Shown one piece after another: positions 1 through 11,258 of a stretch of DNA of 64,000 bases. Under the pieces are notes generated by a model. The model made no database searches. It was not told the DNA's origin and was given only the letters and a program-made list of their open reading frames with translations. Source of the stretch: Poa pratensis (taxonomy: Eukaryota; Streptophyta; Magnoliopsida; Poales; Poaceae); NCBI GenBank assembly GCA_947311845.1, contig CAMZMU010000052.1, positions 136,911,733 to 136,975,732 of the forward strand, in the 5' to 3' direction. The position numbers and the translations under genes are program-made. How positions within the stretch are numbered: position 1 is the stretch's first letter; every line of letters starts with the position of its first letter.

Positions 1-727
1 GCAAGAATAGTGTCCATTTTAGATGACAAATCATTTGTTTCTTCTATGGAGTTTACTTTCTTAGATGAGGTAGGTGCTCTATCAGTGTGCCATTGACTAT
101 AGTTTTGCAAAATGCTCTCCAATATGTTCTTAGCTTCTCCTACAGTTTTTCCCATAAAAGCACCTCCAGCAGCAGAATCAAGAATATTTCTAGACATGTA
201 GTTTAGACCATTGTAGAAAGAGTGTAATATGGTCCATTGATTAACCCCATGTGAAGGACATGTTCTAAGCATAAGTTTAATCCTATCCCAAGCCATGGCA
301 ACATGTTCATTTTCATTTTGCCTAAAAGAAAGGATATTGTTTCTATTTTGCAAAATTTTAACAGGAGGATAGTATTTCTTAATGAAAGCTTCTTTTAGAT
401 CATTCCAAGTTTTAATGCTATCAATAGGTAATGAATGCAACCATCTTTAGCTTTTCCTCTAAGTGAGAAAGGAAATAACTTCAGTTTTAGAACATCACTT
501 TCCACATTTTTAAATTTTTGCATGTCACATATTTCAACAAAATCATGAAGATGCATAGAGGCATCCTCCACAGCACTAGCACCAAATTGTTCCCTAGTTA
601 TCAAGTTCAACAAACTAGGACTTACTTCATAACTATCAGCTTGTATCTCAGGTGTGGCAATGGGCCTAGCAATAAATTGATCATTTGGAGTGTTTGTGTA
701 GTCACACAACTTAGTTCTGTCTCCCAT
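1..727 (-). pseudogene. Athila-like Ty3/gypsy gag fragment (element F)
   Basis: This is the N-terminal part of a retrotransposon gag read leftwards from 727; the rest lies beyond the window. The frame from 727 contains the capsid-type core with residues LHDFVEICDMQKF and LKLFPFSLRGKAK. After about position 445 the similarity continues in another frame (a tryptophan-rich stretch, then SAAGGAFMGKTVGEAK), so one base has been gained or lost there. Those motifs are typical of Athila-lineage gag. It lies just inside the primer binding site and LTR of the same element. It is broken and would not give a full gag. The family call is from recalled motifs. Confidence 0.8.
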
Positions 728-950
728 TTTCCAAGTTTTTATGTGTTTTTATTTTTTTATGCAAAACTGAAAATAAAATATGCAACACAAAATGCAAGAC
801 AATAACAAAACAAAATAAAATGATTTGCAAGTAAAGATGGATAAGATGGTGCTCACGTAGGTGCAACCTCCCCAAGCTTAGGTGTTTGCACAAGTTGGCG
901 ATGAAGTTGACTTGTGTGAGATACCCTTGGATAAAACTTTCAGCAATGAT

Positions 951-968
951 TCCCTGGCAACGGCGCCA
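951..968 (-). other. Primer binding site of element F (tRNA-Asp type)
   Basis: On the minus strand the sequence reads TGGCGCCGTTGCCAGGGA. It complements the 3' end of plant tRNA-Asp with one difference from the usual form. It sits seven bases inside the LTR edge and fixes F as a minus-strand element whose 5' LTR lies at higher coordinates. Confidence 0.85.
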
Positions 969-975
969 GAAAACT

Positions 976-2673
976 TGTCTTGATGGCCCTCAAAAGGGTT
1001 AGGTTGAGCCCCAATAGCAGAGTGTGTAGTACGGGCAAGACTTGTTTTCCCCACGAAGGTGACTCGAGGGTTTATATCGAACTCTCGGGGAATCAGTAGT
1101 GGAAGCTTTACCTTCTTATCCTTCCCTTGGAAACCTGCAAACAAAAGTAAATTGTTTTGTGCCCTCAACCTCACCAAGTGGTTGTCAAGCACAAGGTGTG
1201 AGAATTATAAAACAAAACAATAAATAAATATGCAAAGAAAATGTGCAAGGATGATGATAGTGATGATAAATGATATTTTTGGGTTTTTTATGATGAATGC
1301 AAGATGCAAAGTATTTTTGTATTTTGGGATTTAATTATGGCTGAAAATGAAAAGTGGATGAAAGTTGTTGGAAAGGTGTTTCTTATGATTAAAAATGGAC
1401 CGGGGTACATGGTTTCACAAATGCACTCTCTCTTTAATAATGTGGTGGACAATGGAACACAAAAGTTAACATATGAGATTGCAACAAAGTTTCAAGACAA
1501 GTTATAATCATATGGGCGTCACGTCCTAACATAGAGATATTTTGGTTATTAACCTCTCTTATACTCCACTAAGATGCGAACTAAATCATAACACCTTAGT
1601 ATTAAGATAAATCAGAGCATAGCAATAAGTTTCATGACATGAAGTTGAAATAAGAACATGCTAGATCTAGTCATGGAGTAGTGGCAATGGTCACACCCAC
1701 ATCTCCGGTAGCAAGGTATTTTTCTTTTTATCCCTAGTGAGGCAACAAAGTAAGGTAAAACACCCAAGTGGATCGCGGAACTTTCTCTCACGTTCACCGC
1801 ACTAGCCACCCCCCGTTACTCCATCTAATGCACACGTTCCCCCACACACGCTCTTATAAACATGCTTGATAAAAACAAGTAAACAAGAACGGGGTACATA
1901 ATATGCATCTACTTTCATAACTGAAACAAAACAATTGCAATCTCACACATATATTAACTCATAAAGATCCACCACAAAGGTATTACATAGATGACTGTAA
2001 TCATGTTTGGCAGCTCATACGGTGCTAATTAGTGAAGCACAAGAGAGAGATACATAAGTTACTTCCACAAACCCATAGTCCAGGGGTGGACTACTCCCTC
2101 TTCATCATGGAGTCGATGGAGATGTCGTTGGAGGAGGTGGAGACCTCTCCGGCAGCGCCCCGCCGGAGTTTTCCCCCTCCAATCTGCAGCTCTTGATCTT
2201 TGTTTCGGTATTTCTGTATTTCTGCGGCGCTCCTCTCCGAAGAGCCTCGGGGACTATTTTTATAGTCGGTTTTAGGTCAAGACGAAGCTTCTGGAAGAAA
2301 GATCGGCGGCAACGGAGCCTCGAGGCCCAAAAGGGGGGACCCCATGCGGCCAGGTACTGTGGCCGCGTGGGCCCACCTATCTTGGCCCTCGGGCCTCCAC
2401 TTGTTTGTTTCCTTCGCTCCCAGGTCTTCTTCCTTCCAAATATTGATGCTCCTAAAACTGCAAGTCATTTGGACGTCGTTTGGGTCCCTGAAACATCAAA
2501 ATATAGAAAATGGGGTTTTCTGCCTACGCAGGGTTAATTCTAGAAAAATAGGGGAACTTGTGAATTATTCCCAAAATCATTATCAACCATTGATATAACC
2601 CTTATATGATGCAAATATGATTGGAATATGAATAAAATAATGCAAAGTTCATGTATGCATTTTACATGCATCA
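976..2673 (-). mobile_element. 5' LTR of element F (Athila-like gypsy)
   Basis: The LTR starts with TG at 976 on the plus strand, next to the primer binding site. It ends near 2,670-2,675, where the text abruptly becomes integrase coding sequence of element A (residues TWTQPFLAY). The outer edge is uncertain by a few bases because several CA dinucleotides are possible. The matching LTR and target duplication are off-window. Short open frames inside it (for example 2,193-2,537) have no recognisable domain. F is the innermost insertion here: F in A in C. Confidence 0.75.
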
Positions 2674-3910
2674 CATGGACTCAACCTTTTCTGGCGTACA
2701 TACTCCGAAACGAGCTACCAGATGACATAACCGAGTCCCAGCGCGTCACTCGAAGATCCAAAGCATACACCGTCATCAACGGTGAGTTATACAAACGAAG
2801 CATATCAGGTATGTTCCAACGGTGCATCGCATTCGAAGATGGCCAAGCTATACTTCGAGATATTCATGCAGGTACCTGCGGACATCATGCCAGCAGTCGA
2901 CCACTCGTAGCCAAAGCTTTTTGAGCAGTTTTTACTGGCCTACAGCTCTCAAAGACGTGGAGGACATAGTCGAAAGGTGCATCGGCTGCCAAAAATTCGC
3001 AACAAAGCCGCATGCACCCACATCAGCATTGAAGACCATACCATTGGCCTGGCCTTTCGCCCAGTGGGGGCTCGATATGGTTGGGACACTCAAAAAATCT
3101 TCGCATGGCGGGCATACTCACCTCCTGGTGGCAGTCGACAAGTTCACAAAGTGGATCGAGGCAGTCCCCATCACAAATTCGACTGCTACTACGGCAGTTA
3201 ACTTCATAAAGAGCATCATCTACCGCTTCGGTGTCCCAAACAGTATTATCACTGATAACGACACCAACTTCACGGCTGAAGAGTTCCGAAATTTTTGCAA
3301 AGAGCAAGACATCATGCTCAATTATGCATCCATAGCACATCCGCAGTCCAATGGCGAAGTCAAAAAAGCCAATGGACTCGTGACAAGTGGAATCAAAAAG
3401 CGCCTTCTGGTGCCACTCAAAAGAGCCGCGGGTGCCTGGGTCGAGGAACTCCCATCTGTGCTATGGAGCCTACGCACAACCCCTAACACTTTGACCCAGT
3501 TCACTCCATTTTTCATGGTCTACGGCGCAGAGGCAATCCTACCATCAGATGTAAGATTCAAAGCGCCAAGAGTCGAAGCATACAATGAAGAAGACGCAGA
3601 AGAAGCACTCAAAGGCGCAGTCGACTTGCTCGATGAAGCACGCGACACGGCGCTAGCACGCACATCTGTTTACCAGCAGGATCTCCGCAACTAACATAGC
3701 CATCGACTGCACACCAGGTCCTTCGAGGTTGGCGACCTAGTTCTTCGACTGAAGCAGAAGAAGGTGCACAAGCTCGCCTCCCCATGGGAAGGCCCCTTCA
3801 TCATCACTGAAGTCCTTGGTGGTGGTGCATACAGACTGAAGCATGTGAAGATAGGCGAACTCTCGCACAATCCTTGGAACGTTGCATGCGCCGTTTCTAT
3901 GCTTAGCGTG
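2673..3910 (+). pseudogene. Integrase of element A (Tat-type gypsy), broken
   Basis: C-terminal part of a gypsy polyprotein: zinc-binding HHCC region (GHHASSR, then CIGCQK), DDE core and GPY/F-type tail (SPWEGPF, NPWNV). Compared with the collinear copy in element C (24,192-25,440) it has three lesions: an in-frame TGA plus a one-base loss near 2,920-2,930, and a TAA at about 3,692 where C has tyrosine. The first two catalytic aspartates are present (AVDKFTKW, ITDND). The third position reads GEVKKANG against GQVEKANG in C, so the catalytic glutamate is lysine. The upstream polyprotein was separated by F and lies off-window. Confidence 0.88.
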
Positions 3911-4094
3911 TTCATAGTCATACACTATAATAGGTGATATGTCGGATAGCTACAAGTTTCAGACGCGCTCTTTTCCTTACCAGGGTACCTAAAGGGGCTG
4001 GAAGGTTTTTAATGAGGCGTCCTGCAGCTTAACATTCAAAAGTGGAATATAATCAGTGTTCCTCCTACTTCTTTCTGTTTACTACTCGCATAAC

Positions 4095-4400
4095 TCATAA
4101 CTTAACCGCACCCGAACACTCGGGGGCTGCGTTATCCAGACACACGAGCTCTTGCTCCCAACATAACACCTTGGCCGCACCCGAACACTCGGGGGCTGCG
4201 TCACAACGATTCAAACAAAGAACGCAAAATTTGCGGCCGCACTCGAACACTCGGGGGCTGTGCCGACATTACCTCACAATCAACACATATCTCATAAACC
4301 CCACTTGATTGACTCGGGGGCTGGCCACATGTCACAGTAAACAATTCATATTATATACAAAGAGTCAAAATTACACTTGGGGGCTGCCCCCTACATTTAC
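4095..4400 (+). repeat. Array of polypurine-tract-like motifs, element A
   Basis: About five dispersed copies of a motif of the form CCCGAACACTCGGGGGCTG lie at roughly 4,107, 4,177, 4,242, 4,312 and 4,375, between the integrase and the antisense genes. The core CTCGGGGGCT closely resembles the polypurine tract directly before A's 3' LTR (9,483-9,495). A similar array occupies the same place in element C. Confidence 0.75.
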
Positions 4401-4414
4401 ACTCGCAACCCGCT

Positions 4415-5340
4415 CTAATCTTCATGCTCGTCCTTGACATGCAGCGCAGGACCACATAGTTGCATGTGAGTGCGCTCGATCAGCATTTCAGCAGAACCAA
4501 CGGTGCCATCAAGATCGTCCTGGTCCAGAATCGCCCTGATTGCGGATGGCGGTAGCACCAACGTTGGCCTTCGGCTCCGCACATACGCCATTGCCGCGTT
4601 TGCTCCAACCACAAGCTTCTGTGTCAGCAGCTCTCGAATGGGACCTGCTTGACGAAAAATTTCTAACAAGGCGTGGATTCCTTGTGGTTGTGGCCCCGCA
4701 GGAAACAGAGTCTCGTTGAGCCGAATAAAGGCCGTCCTGCATAGCTCGAGCAGCTGAGCACTCCGCCAAACACGATCCTTCAGCGTGGCGAGTATGCGTG
4801 CATGATACCTATCGAGCCAAAAATGTTGACGACCAGTGGTTTGTTGGTCGACAACACTATCCAAGCGCTCCTCAATGCGGCCTCGCTCTGCTTGGAAGTC
4901 GTCTACAAAGCCTGCAAAAACATACAAATTAAGTAAAAAAAAACAAAGGAGTAAACACACAACTGTAAACAGGGCAAAGTTCATACTCACATTCGAGTTG
5001 CCTGTTCACAAGCTCCATCTCGCCAAGTACATAACCCTCGCGTTGGGTGGCCAACGCTGGCCTCCTTTTCAGCAACTGCAGCTCATTTTGGGCACTCTTT
5101 AGGTCTTGTTCCATTTTCACATATCGAGTTTTCATAAACTCCATACTTTGGCGTCATTGGCCACCTGCGCCTGTGACCGGGTGGAAGTTTGAGGCTGCGA
5201 GGAGCCAGTCGAAGCAGCGGGTTCCCGTGACTGTTCAAAAGCATAATCACGATACAAAGTTCGTATCAGAAGAGAAAATCCAAGGCATAAGTCGAGATTA
5301 ACAAGCATACAGCTCTTCGAGTGCAGCCACATTAACAAAA
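4415..5340 (-). CDS. Second antisense gene of element A (unknown function)
   Basis: This gene is read opposite to A's polyprotein. A first exon around 5,144-4,995 encodes a charged helical segment (residues MKTRYVKMEQDLK and MELVNRQLECE). A GT-AG-like intron ends near 4,915. The last exon runs to the stop at 4,415 and encodes FVDDFQAERGRIEERLDS, a helical block with LFPAGPQPQG, and an acidic end VKDEHED. Element C has the same arrangement at 11,259-12,082, including the phrase LECE or LECK before the intron, which supports a real two-exon gene. No enzymatic motif is visible. The family resembles uncharacterised 'transposon protein' entries of grasses. The true start may lie upstream near 5,300. 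Confidence 0.6.
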
Positions 5341-5437
5341 GATCATTCGCGTAAAGTACACCAGAAGCACACGCGTACTCGCGCGATCGATAGTATCATT
5401 ACATGGCATCAAAACAAAGGGTGCAACTGCCCTAAGT

Positions 5438-8191
5438 CTAAGAAGCTGACTCCGACCTAGACCTACGTGCGCGAGCAGCAACCTCTGCTGCCCGGCGCTC
5501 CATGGTAGCTATAAAAAATTTGGCCAGTCGTGCGGCTGGCTCGCTGATTCCCTTCAAAGACACTAGCCTCCCGTCTGGCTTCCGCGGGAAATCAGATAGA
5601 GCCGCTTCGAAATCAGCCTCTATCCCATGACCTAAAAGAAGCTTGAGGGTAGACTCCGAGCCGCGTACCATGAGGGTGCGGGCAAAATCCGCCATGGTCG
5701 AGGTCCCCAGGCCAAAGACATCGGCGAAGCCATCCATCATCGTTGGCAGCTCACCAGACGGGAACACGCCCTTGTACACAGCGCCGAGCGTACTCTCAGA
5801 CTTGGCAAGTGCGTCCTTCGCATGGGTGCACACGGCGCCGAGGTCGCCTACAACACGGTCGAGTGAGAAATTGTCACTCTCCATGTCCATAGAGGCCGAT
5901 GCGCCAACAGCTCCTTCAAAAATCACAAAGAACAGAAAATCAACACAAAGCGCTCAGCGGCTACAGCATCATGTCACAAGGAAAGGGTTACTCACCTCCC
6001 ACTTCCCGCGCGAGTTCCGCATGCTGCTCAGCATACAACCTCTCGCGCCCGGCGGCTGAGTCTTTGGCAGCATCCAATTCTTTCTTTGACTCAGCGCGCT
6101 CCGCAGCGAGTGCCTCCTCCAGTTCCTTCACGTGGGACTCAGCCGATGTCTTTTCGCCTGAAGTAGCAGATCACATATAGTTCATAATCGACAAAGCCAA
6201 GCATTGCAAAAAGAAATTCAGAAACAGCATCAAAATCAACTTATGACTGAGCCGCTCCAGGTCATTGCGCAGGTTATCCCTCTCCTGCTCCACCTGGTCA
6301 TAGGCCTTGGCAGATTCTACCAGGGTGCGGTAAAAGGGCTATGAACACACGCATTCAGCATAAGTTACAACGCAAACAGTCCCAAAGTACGCGGACTAGT
6401 CGAAAGATACTCACATGGCTCGTCCAAGGTTCAGGGGTCGCGGTAGATGTCCCGACCTCCAGAGTCGCCACACTCGTAACCTTGGCCACCTCCGTGACTG
6501 CAGTGGTGGCCATCGGCTGGACGACGTCATGTGCAGCCGGAGAGACGTCCGGATGATCCGGAGTAAAAAAAAATCGGCTGGAGGAGATGAAGGCCGTTCG
6601 GTCTCAGCACTGCGAATGGCACAAAGGAAAATACCATCAGCACAAGTATGCAATAGCTGAAATTTTTATATCATAAGCAAATGCACAAACATGTGCTCCT
6701 CATCTTCCTCATAGTCGAGGTCTTCAAAATTTGGGCCTCCAAAAGGAAGGTCCCCACTCGACTGGCGAGGAGGGGTCGAGCTCAGCGGGCATACAAGCAA
6801 ATGAGCAGCCTTGGTAACGGGTGGTGAGCCCGAGTCTTCGTCGTCCTCCAAATCCTGCTCCTTCGCGGGTGAACTCACAGAGGAAGATACCTTTTGACCA
6901 ATCAACGACGCTTTGGAGGCGCGACGTCGATTTTGTGGTCAGATGCGGCCACTTCTTCAGTCTGTACCTCCTCTGCTGTTTCCTCTTCAACCTCCTCCAT
7001 ATGCGAAGTGTTGGCGGAAGGGACCGGCGAGTGATCCCCCTTCACTTCCACCTCTTGCACTTGTGTTTCTTCAGTCGGGCCACCCTCTGGCAGAGGAGGA
7101 AGAGATGCAGCAGTCGAGTGACCCTGCATATCGCATATCACAGCTCCAAAGTTAGAAGACACAAAACAAACGCGTGGCTACTCCCAACTGTCAAATAGTA
7201 CAAAAATCATACTAACCTCAGGCAAAGGGTTGTCCACCCCATATGGAGTGATGGGGCAGTCGACCTTGCAGGGGTCGGATGATTTGATGCTGGTGATGGA
7301 TCGCACATGCGCCACCACCTCACTCTTCGACAACTCGTCTGGGCTCATCCGCGTGTCGTCGGCTGCACCATCATACTGCCACATGGGGTGAGCTCGGGCG
7401 CGGAGCAGCCGCACCCACCTCTTCACAAAGGTGGTCATCAGATGCACACCAGTCACCTTATCCAGCATGTCTCCAATCTGAGAGAGAAGGAGTCCTGCTT
7501 CTACCAGTTCTTCGGCTGACAGCTGGTGGTCCCACGCATTGGTCCTCGCAAAAGTGGCAGTCGAAAAAGCGGCGACTCTATCTTGCTCGACGTGAACGTA
7601 GAACCATCCTTTCCTCCACCCTTGCGCAGAGTCGACTGGTTTCAGCTGAAAGTAGCGGGTGTCGCCCCGCACTTGGATCCCGCAGCTGCCTACAGGGTAG
7701 GTGCGGCCGCCTCCCCTGTTCGGCCGCACCATAAAGATGGCCTTCCACAATGCCCAACTTGGGGCAACTCCAAGAAAGCATTCGCACAGTGTGATGAAAC
7801 ACGCAATGTGCAGAACACTGTTGGGGGTGAGATCATGGATCTGCACCCCATAAGCATAAAGCAATCCACGAACAAAGTCATGGAGCGGAAGGGAAAAACC
7901 TCTAGGGAGAAACTTCGCAAAACAAACATGCTCATCGGCGCGCGGTTCAAGGAGTACCTCCTTGGGCGATGGCGCGCGGATGGCCAGTTGATCTGCGGGA
8001 GGCAGCAGACCTTGCTCGCGGAACTTGGTGAGCTGGGCGTCCTTGATCATGGACTTCGCCCAGTCCCTGCTGCTTTTCTTCAAGCCGGCGGTGGCTGCGG
8101 ACGCGCTAGCCACGCTCTTCTTGCCCTTCGTTGCCGCGTCAGTCACGGCAGCGGAGGCAGCACCTTGCTTGGAACCTCCACCCTTGGCCAT
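5438..8191 (-). CDS. First antisense gene of element A (gypsy-type transposon domain)
   Basis: This is the antisense gene found in Tat-lineage elements; it runs opposite to gag-pol and starts near the 3' LTR. The likely start is the ATG at 8,191 (MAKGGGSKQG); the frame stays open upstream, but the sequence there is not protein-like. Exon 1 (to about 7,200) carries the 'putative gypsy type transposon' domain (Pfam PF04195, recalled), with GVQIHDLTPNSVLHIACF and FLGVAPSWALW. Acidic segments (about 7,160-6,670) follow, then charged helical coiled-coil exons (about 6,340-6,060). The last exon (5,926-5,438) holds LLLGHGIEADFEAAL and ends RSRSESAS. GT-AG junctions separate the blocks, but I did not resolve all of them. 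Function is unknown. Plus-strand frames opposite it are shadows. Confidence 0.7.
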
Positions 8192-8323
8192 TGGTAGCGT
8201 GGATGGGCGGAGTGCAGCGAACTTGGGGCAAGAAAAATTGAGACGCATCGCAAGGAGGAAGACGAGATGGGAAGCGGCGCAGGAGGCAAATGGCAAGTGA
8301 AAAACTCTGCCAGCGCCGCTCTT

Positions 8324-8331
8324 CCTATTTA
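8324..8331 (-). promoter_or_regulatory. TATA-like box of element A antisense gene
   Basis: The minus strand reads TAAATAGG about 133 bases before the ATG at 8,191. TATA-like boxes occupy comparable positions before the antisense genes of D and E. Promoter activity is inferred. Confidence 0.45.
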
Positions 8332-9495
8332 CCACAGGTCCAAAAAGATCACCACCGTTAATCCATAATCATACGCTCCGCGCGACATCCTACCGTACAC
8401 GTGGTGGCCACGGAGAGCAACCGTCGCTGGCCACTCCGCCGACTACGCACGGAAATCTAGGAACCATCATCACGCCCCGTGAAAATCACGCCAGAGTGGT
8501 CAAATCAAGTCCAAACAGCGCCGTCCTTGGTCAGCTCTGCACAATGGGCCCACAGGCATGTCGCGTCCCATCAGTCATAGCAAGCACGCCACCGCTTGTC
8601 AGAAATCGCAGTCGCAGAATGCGTCACTGCTGACGTTACTATAGCTTTCACAACAGGCATGCAAAAGACATAAAAGTCACTCGATAGTTTTTTTCGACTG
8701 ATACAACGTTTTGACTGGTTTTTCGATTAAGATGAAAGATGACAGTCGAGGTTCCTTCAGATGACGCGCATAAACTCCCATCGGCAGCGTATTGAAAAAT
8801 TTCCTTGATTAACATATGTGGGATAAAACGATTTTTGAGATTATCCTCCATTGCAAGCAATAAAGCACAATCTCGGGGGCTACTCCAATCGGGAGCGCTG
8901 TCGCGCACCCGATAGAACAATGGCAAAATATTAGTCGACAGATGACTCGACTCAGTTCATATGCAAAATCATACTCAAATTATTCCCGAGTTGTATCTGA
9001 CGATCCTCGGATGCTGCACGCATAAGTGCAAAGGTAAGACCCGCCAATCAGTCGAGCTGGGTTAAGGACCGCTCCAGCAACGTTAATCCTTAAACTTTCC
9101 GTGTCAGTAGACATGATGAAAATCCTGACGGACGCGTTGGGTAAACTCAAAGTTATACTGCAGTGCGATTCAGTAAGACCTCAACGACCTGATTCGAGTC
9201 TGACCAGTTTGTTCCAGATTCGAGTCCGGGGACTCGAATTTGATTGAAAGCTAGTAAGGTTTTGCCCGAATGGTAGTTAACTGGTCCCGATCCGTCGTGT
9301 GTACCGGGACTGCTAAGCTATTATTCCTTGATTATCATAAGCAAAAAGTCATAGTCGATGAAACACTCGACATAGCCAACATGTGCTATTCATACAGGAA
9401 TTCCAAATTATAAAGTACAGATGCAAAGAATGTAACGTGCACAGATAAATGAGTCCATGCCCGACTCTTCAAATCAGACAAGTACTCGGGGCTAC
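8332..9495. other. Non-coding 3' region of element A up to its LTR
   Basis: This stretch holds no supported gene; the short minus frame at 8,648-8,926 has no recognisable domain. It contains one internal polypurine-like motif (CTCGGGGGCTACT, near 8,874) and ends in the polypurine tract TACTCGGGGCTAC that abuts the 3' LTR at 9,496. Confidence 0.6.
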
Positions 9496-9961
9496 TGACA
9501 GGGATATACATATCGGGTACCCTACCGTGAGGGTACCTGGTGCACGTATCGACTAGGCCCAACTATCAAGAGACTACGAAAAGCACATGAAGGAAGGCCC
9601 AAGAAAATGGAGTAGCCTCCAAGTTAGGCGAAGCCATAGTCGGTTTAGACTTATCTTACATGTAATTTGAGTCGGTTATGAACTCCCGAGACCCAGCCTA
9701 TTATATAAAGGCTGGGAGGGCCGTCGAACCGGACACGCACTTTCAGAACCACCAGAACCCTAGCGAGATCAGCATCTCACCGGGATCCCCTTGTAACCAG
9801 CATATACTCTCGAATCAATAACAGACAGGCAGGACGTAGGGGTGTTACCTCCACACGAGGGCCCTGAACCTGGGTAAAATCCTTGCCCCGCTTGTCAGCC
9901 GACGATATTACCAGCTCTACCACGTTCTCTCCCCATATTCATAACCCAAGGACCTTAACCA
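9496..9961 (+). mobile_element. 3' LTR of element A (Tat-type gypsy)
   Basis: The LTR begins TGACAGGGAT directly after the polypurine tract and ends AACCA at 9,961. A TATA box (TTATATAAAGG, near 9,702) and a primed end resembling other Tat LTRs are visible. It is similar in length and layout to the 457-bp LTR of element C (38,724-39,180), which lies in the opposite orientation, so A and C are related families. The 5' LTR of A and its target duplication are off-window. After 9,961 the sequence reads as part of C's antisense gene, which places A inside C. Confidence 0.75.
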
Positions 9962-11060
9962 TGGGTCTTGATGAGTCTACCCCTCGTCAGTCTCCCTCTA
10001 CTCCAGGAACCTACATGATGACCTCCTCGACTCCCGTGTCATTCCAGGACCATGTAAGTTTTCCTCTGTGTCGCGCACCCGATGGGAGTAGCCCCCGAGG
10101 CTATGTGCAACTAAAAGAGTTGGACATAGGCTCATTACTCATATGCTTCTTTTGTGCATTACACACCTGTCTGTCACACCCTCATGGAATCAGGTGCGGC
10201 GTATGTCCAGCTGGAGCATGAAAGAGACCAGCTACGCCGCGAGCTTGAGCAGTCGAAGCGTAAGTGACCTTTCTGCGCGGTATGTAATTTGCTGCTCATC
10301 TAGTATTTGCACGTGATGTTTCGATTCACCGGTAGGTGAGCGTGACACTGCTGCACGTCGAGTACTTGAGCTTGAAAAAGAGCTCGAGGCTCAAAAAGAT
10401 GATGCGGATCAGAAGCTGAAGGACGCCAAGAGCCGTGAGGATGCGGTCCTTCAGGCTGAGGGTGTGCAAGTTGCACGTTTGCAGGCTCTCGCCCATGTTA
10501 TGGGTGGTAATACTTCTGCCAGCTCGTTATTTTGTTTAGTATGCTACCCCCCTTTTTGATAAGCTGAATACTTAAACTTTGCTGAATATGAAGGTGTGGT
10601 TGGCGTGACTCCACCGAGTGACGACGACGTTCCGTTGGAGCGCGCTGTTGGCATCCTCGATGCTATGTGGGCGCGTGCAAAGGATACACTTGCCAAGTCG
10701 ATGGGTGCTCTTACGGCGGTGCACAAGAGTGTCTTCCCGCAGCGCGTGCCCCCTGCCAGCGTCGAAGGTCTCGAAGCCGTGCTTGGTCCGGAGTCCTCCA
10801 CCATGGTGAACTACACTAGCGCCCAAACGGTACGCGGCTCGGAGCTCACCTTCCAGCTGTTGCTGGGTCATGGCCTATCGGGTGACTTTGAGAAGGCCGT
10901 CACTGACTTTCCAAAGAGACCCGATGGAAAAACAGCTTCGTTGGGGCCAGTCAAAGTTGAAGCGGCGCGGCTAGCAGAGACTCTGGTAACCACGGTGGAG
11001 CGGCGTGCTGCCAAAGTTGCTGCGCGCTCGGCTAGGGCCAAGTCAGAGTCGACGTCGTAG
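9962..11060 (+). pseudogene. First antisense gene of element C, 5' part missing
   Basis: This is the downstream half of the antisense gene of C, collinear with A's copy at 6,660-5,438. Four exons are readable: about 9,962-10,052, 10,193-10,259 (QLEHERDQLRRELEQSK), 10,336-10,507 (coiled coil, ERDTAARRVLELEKELEAQ), and 10,594-11,060 (ending AKSESTS). Each junction has GT and AG ends. The last exon carries LLLGHGLSGDFEKAV, matching LLLGHGIEADFEAAL in A. The N-terminal PF04195-type domain is absent from this side and should lie beyond A, which was inserted into the gene. Function unknown. Confidence 0.7.
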
Positions 11061-11258
11061 GATATAGTACTTTATGTCACTTGTTTTTATGTTTGTAATG
11101 AACTCGTGTTTCTGTCGATTAATATCAAGCTGTCTTTTGCGATCTGCTCTTTTTCGACTGTTCTTGCGGGGTTTTAGCCCCCGAGTTTGTCTCTTGTGTA
11201 ACACTTGTGTAGGGAGGCCTCTCATGTTTGTCTCTCTTTTGCTTTTGGACAGCCTGGG

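Noticed and set aside
7526..8197. 223-residue plus-strand frame
   Set aside because: Antisense shadow of the PF04195-type exon of A, which has clear domain motifs on the minus strand.
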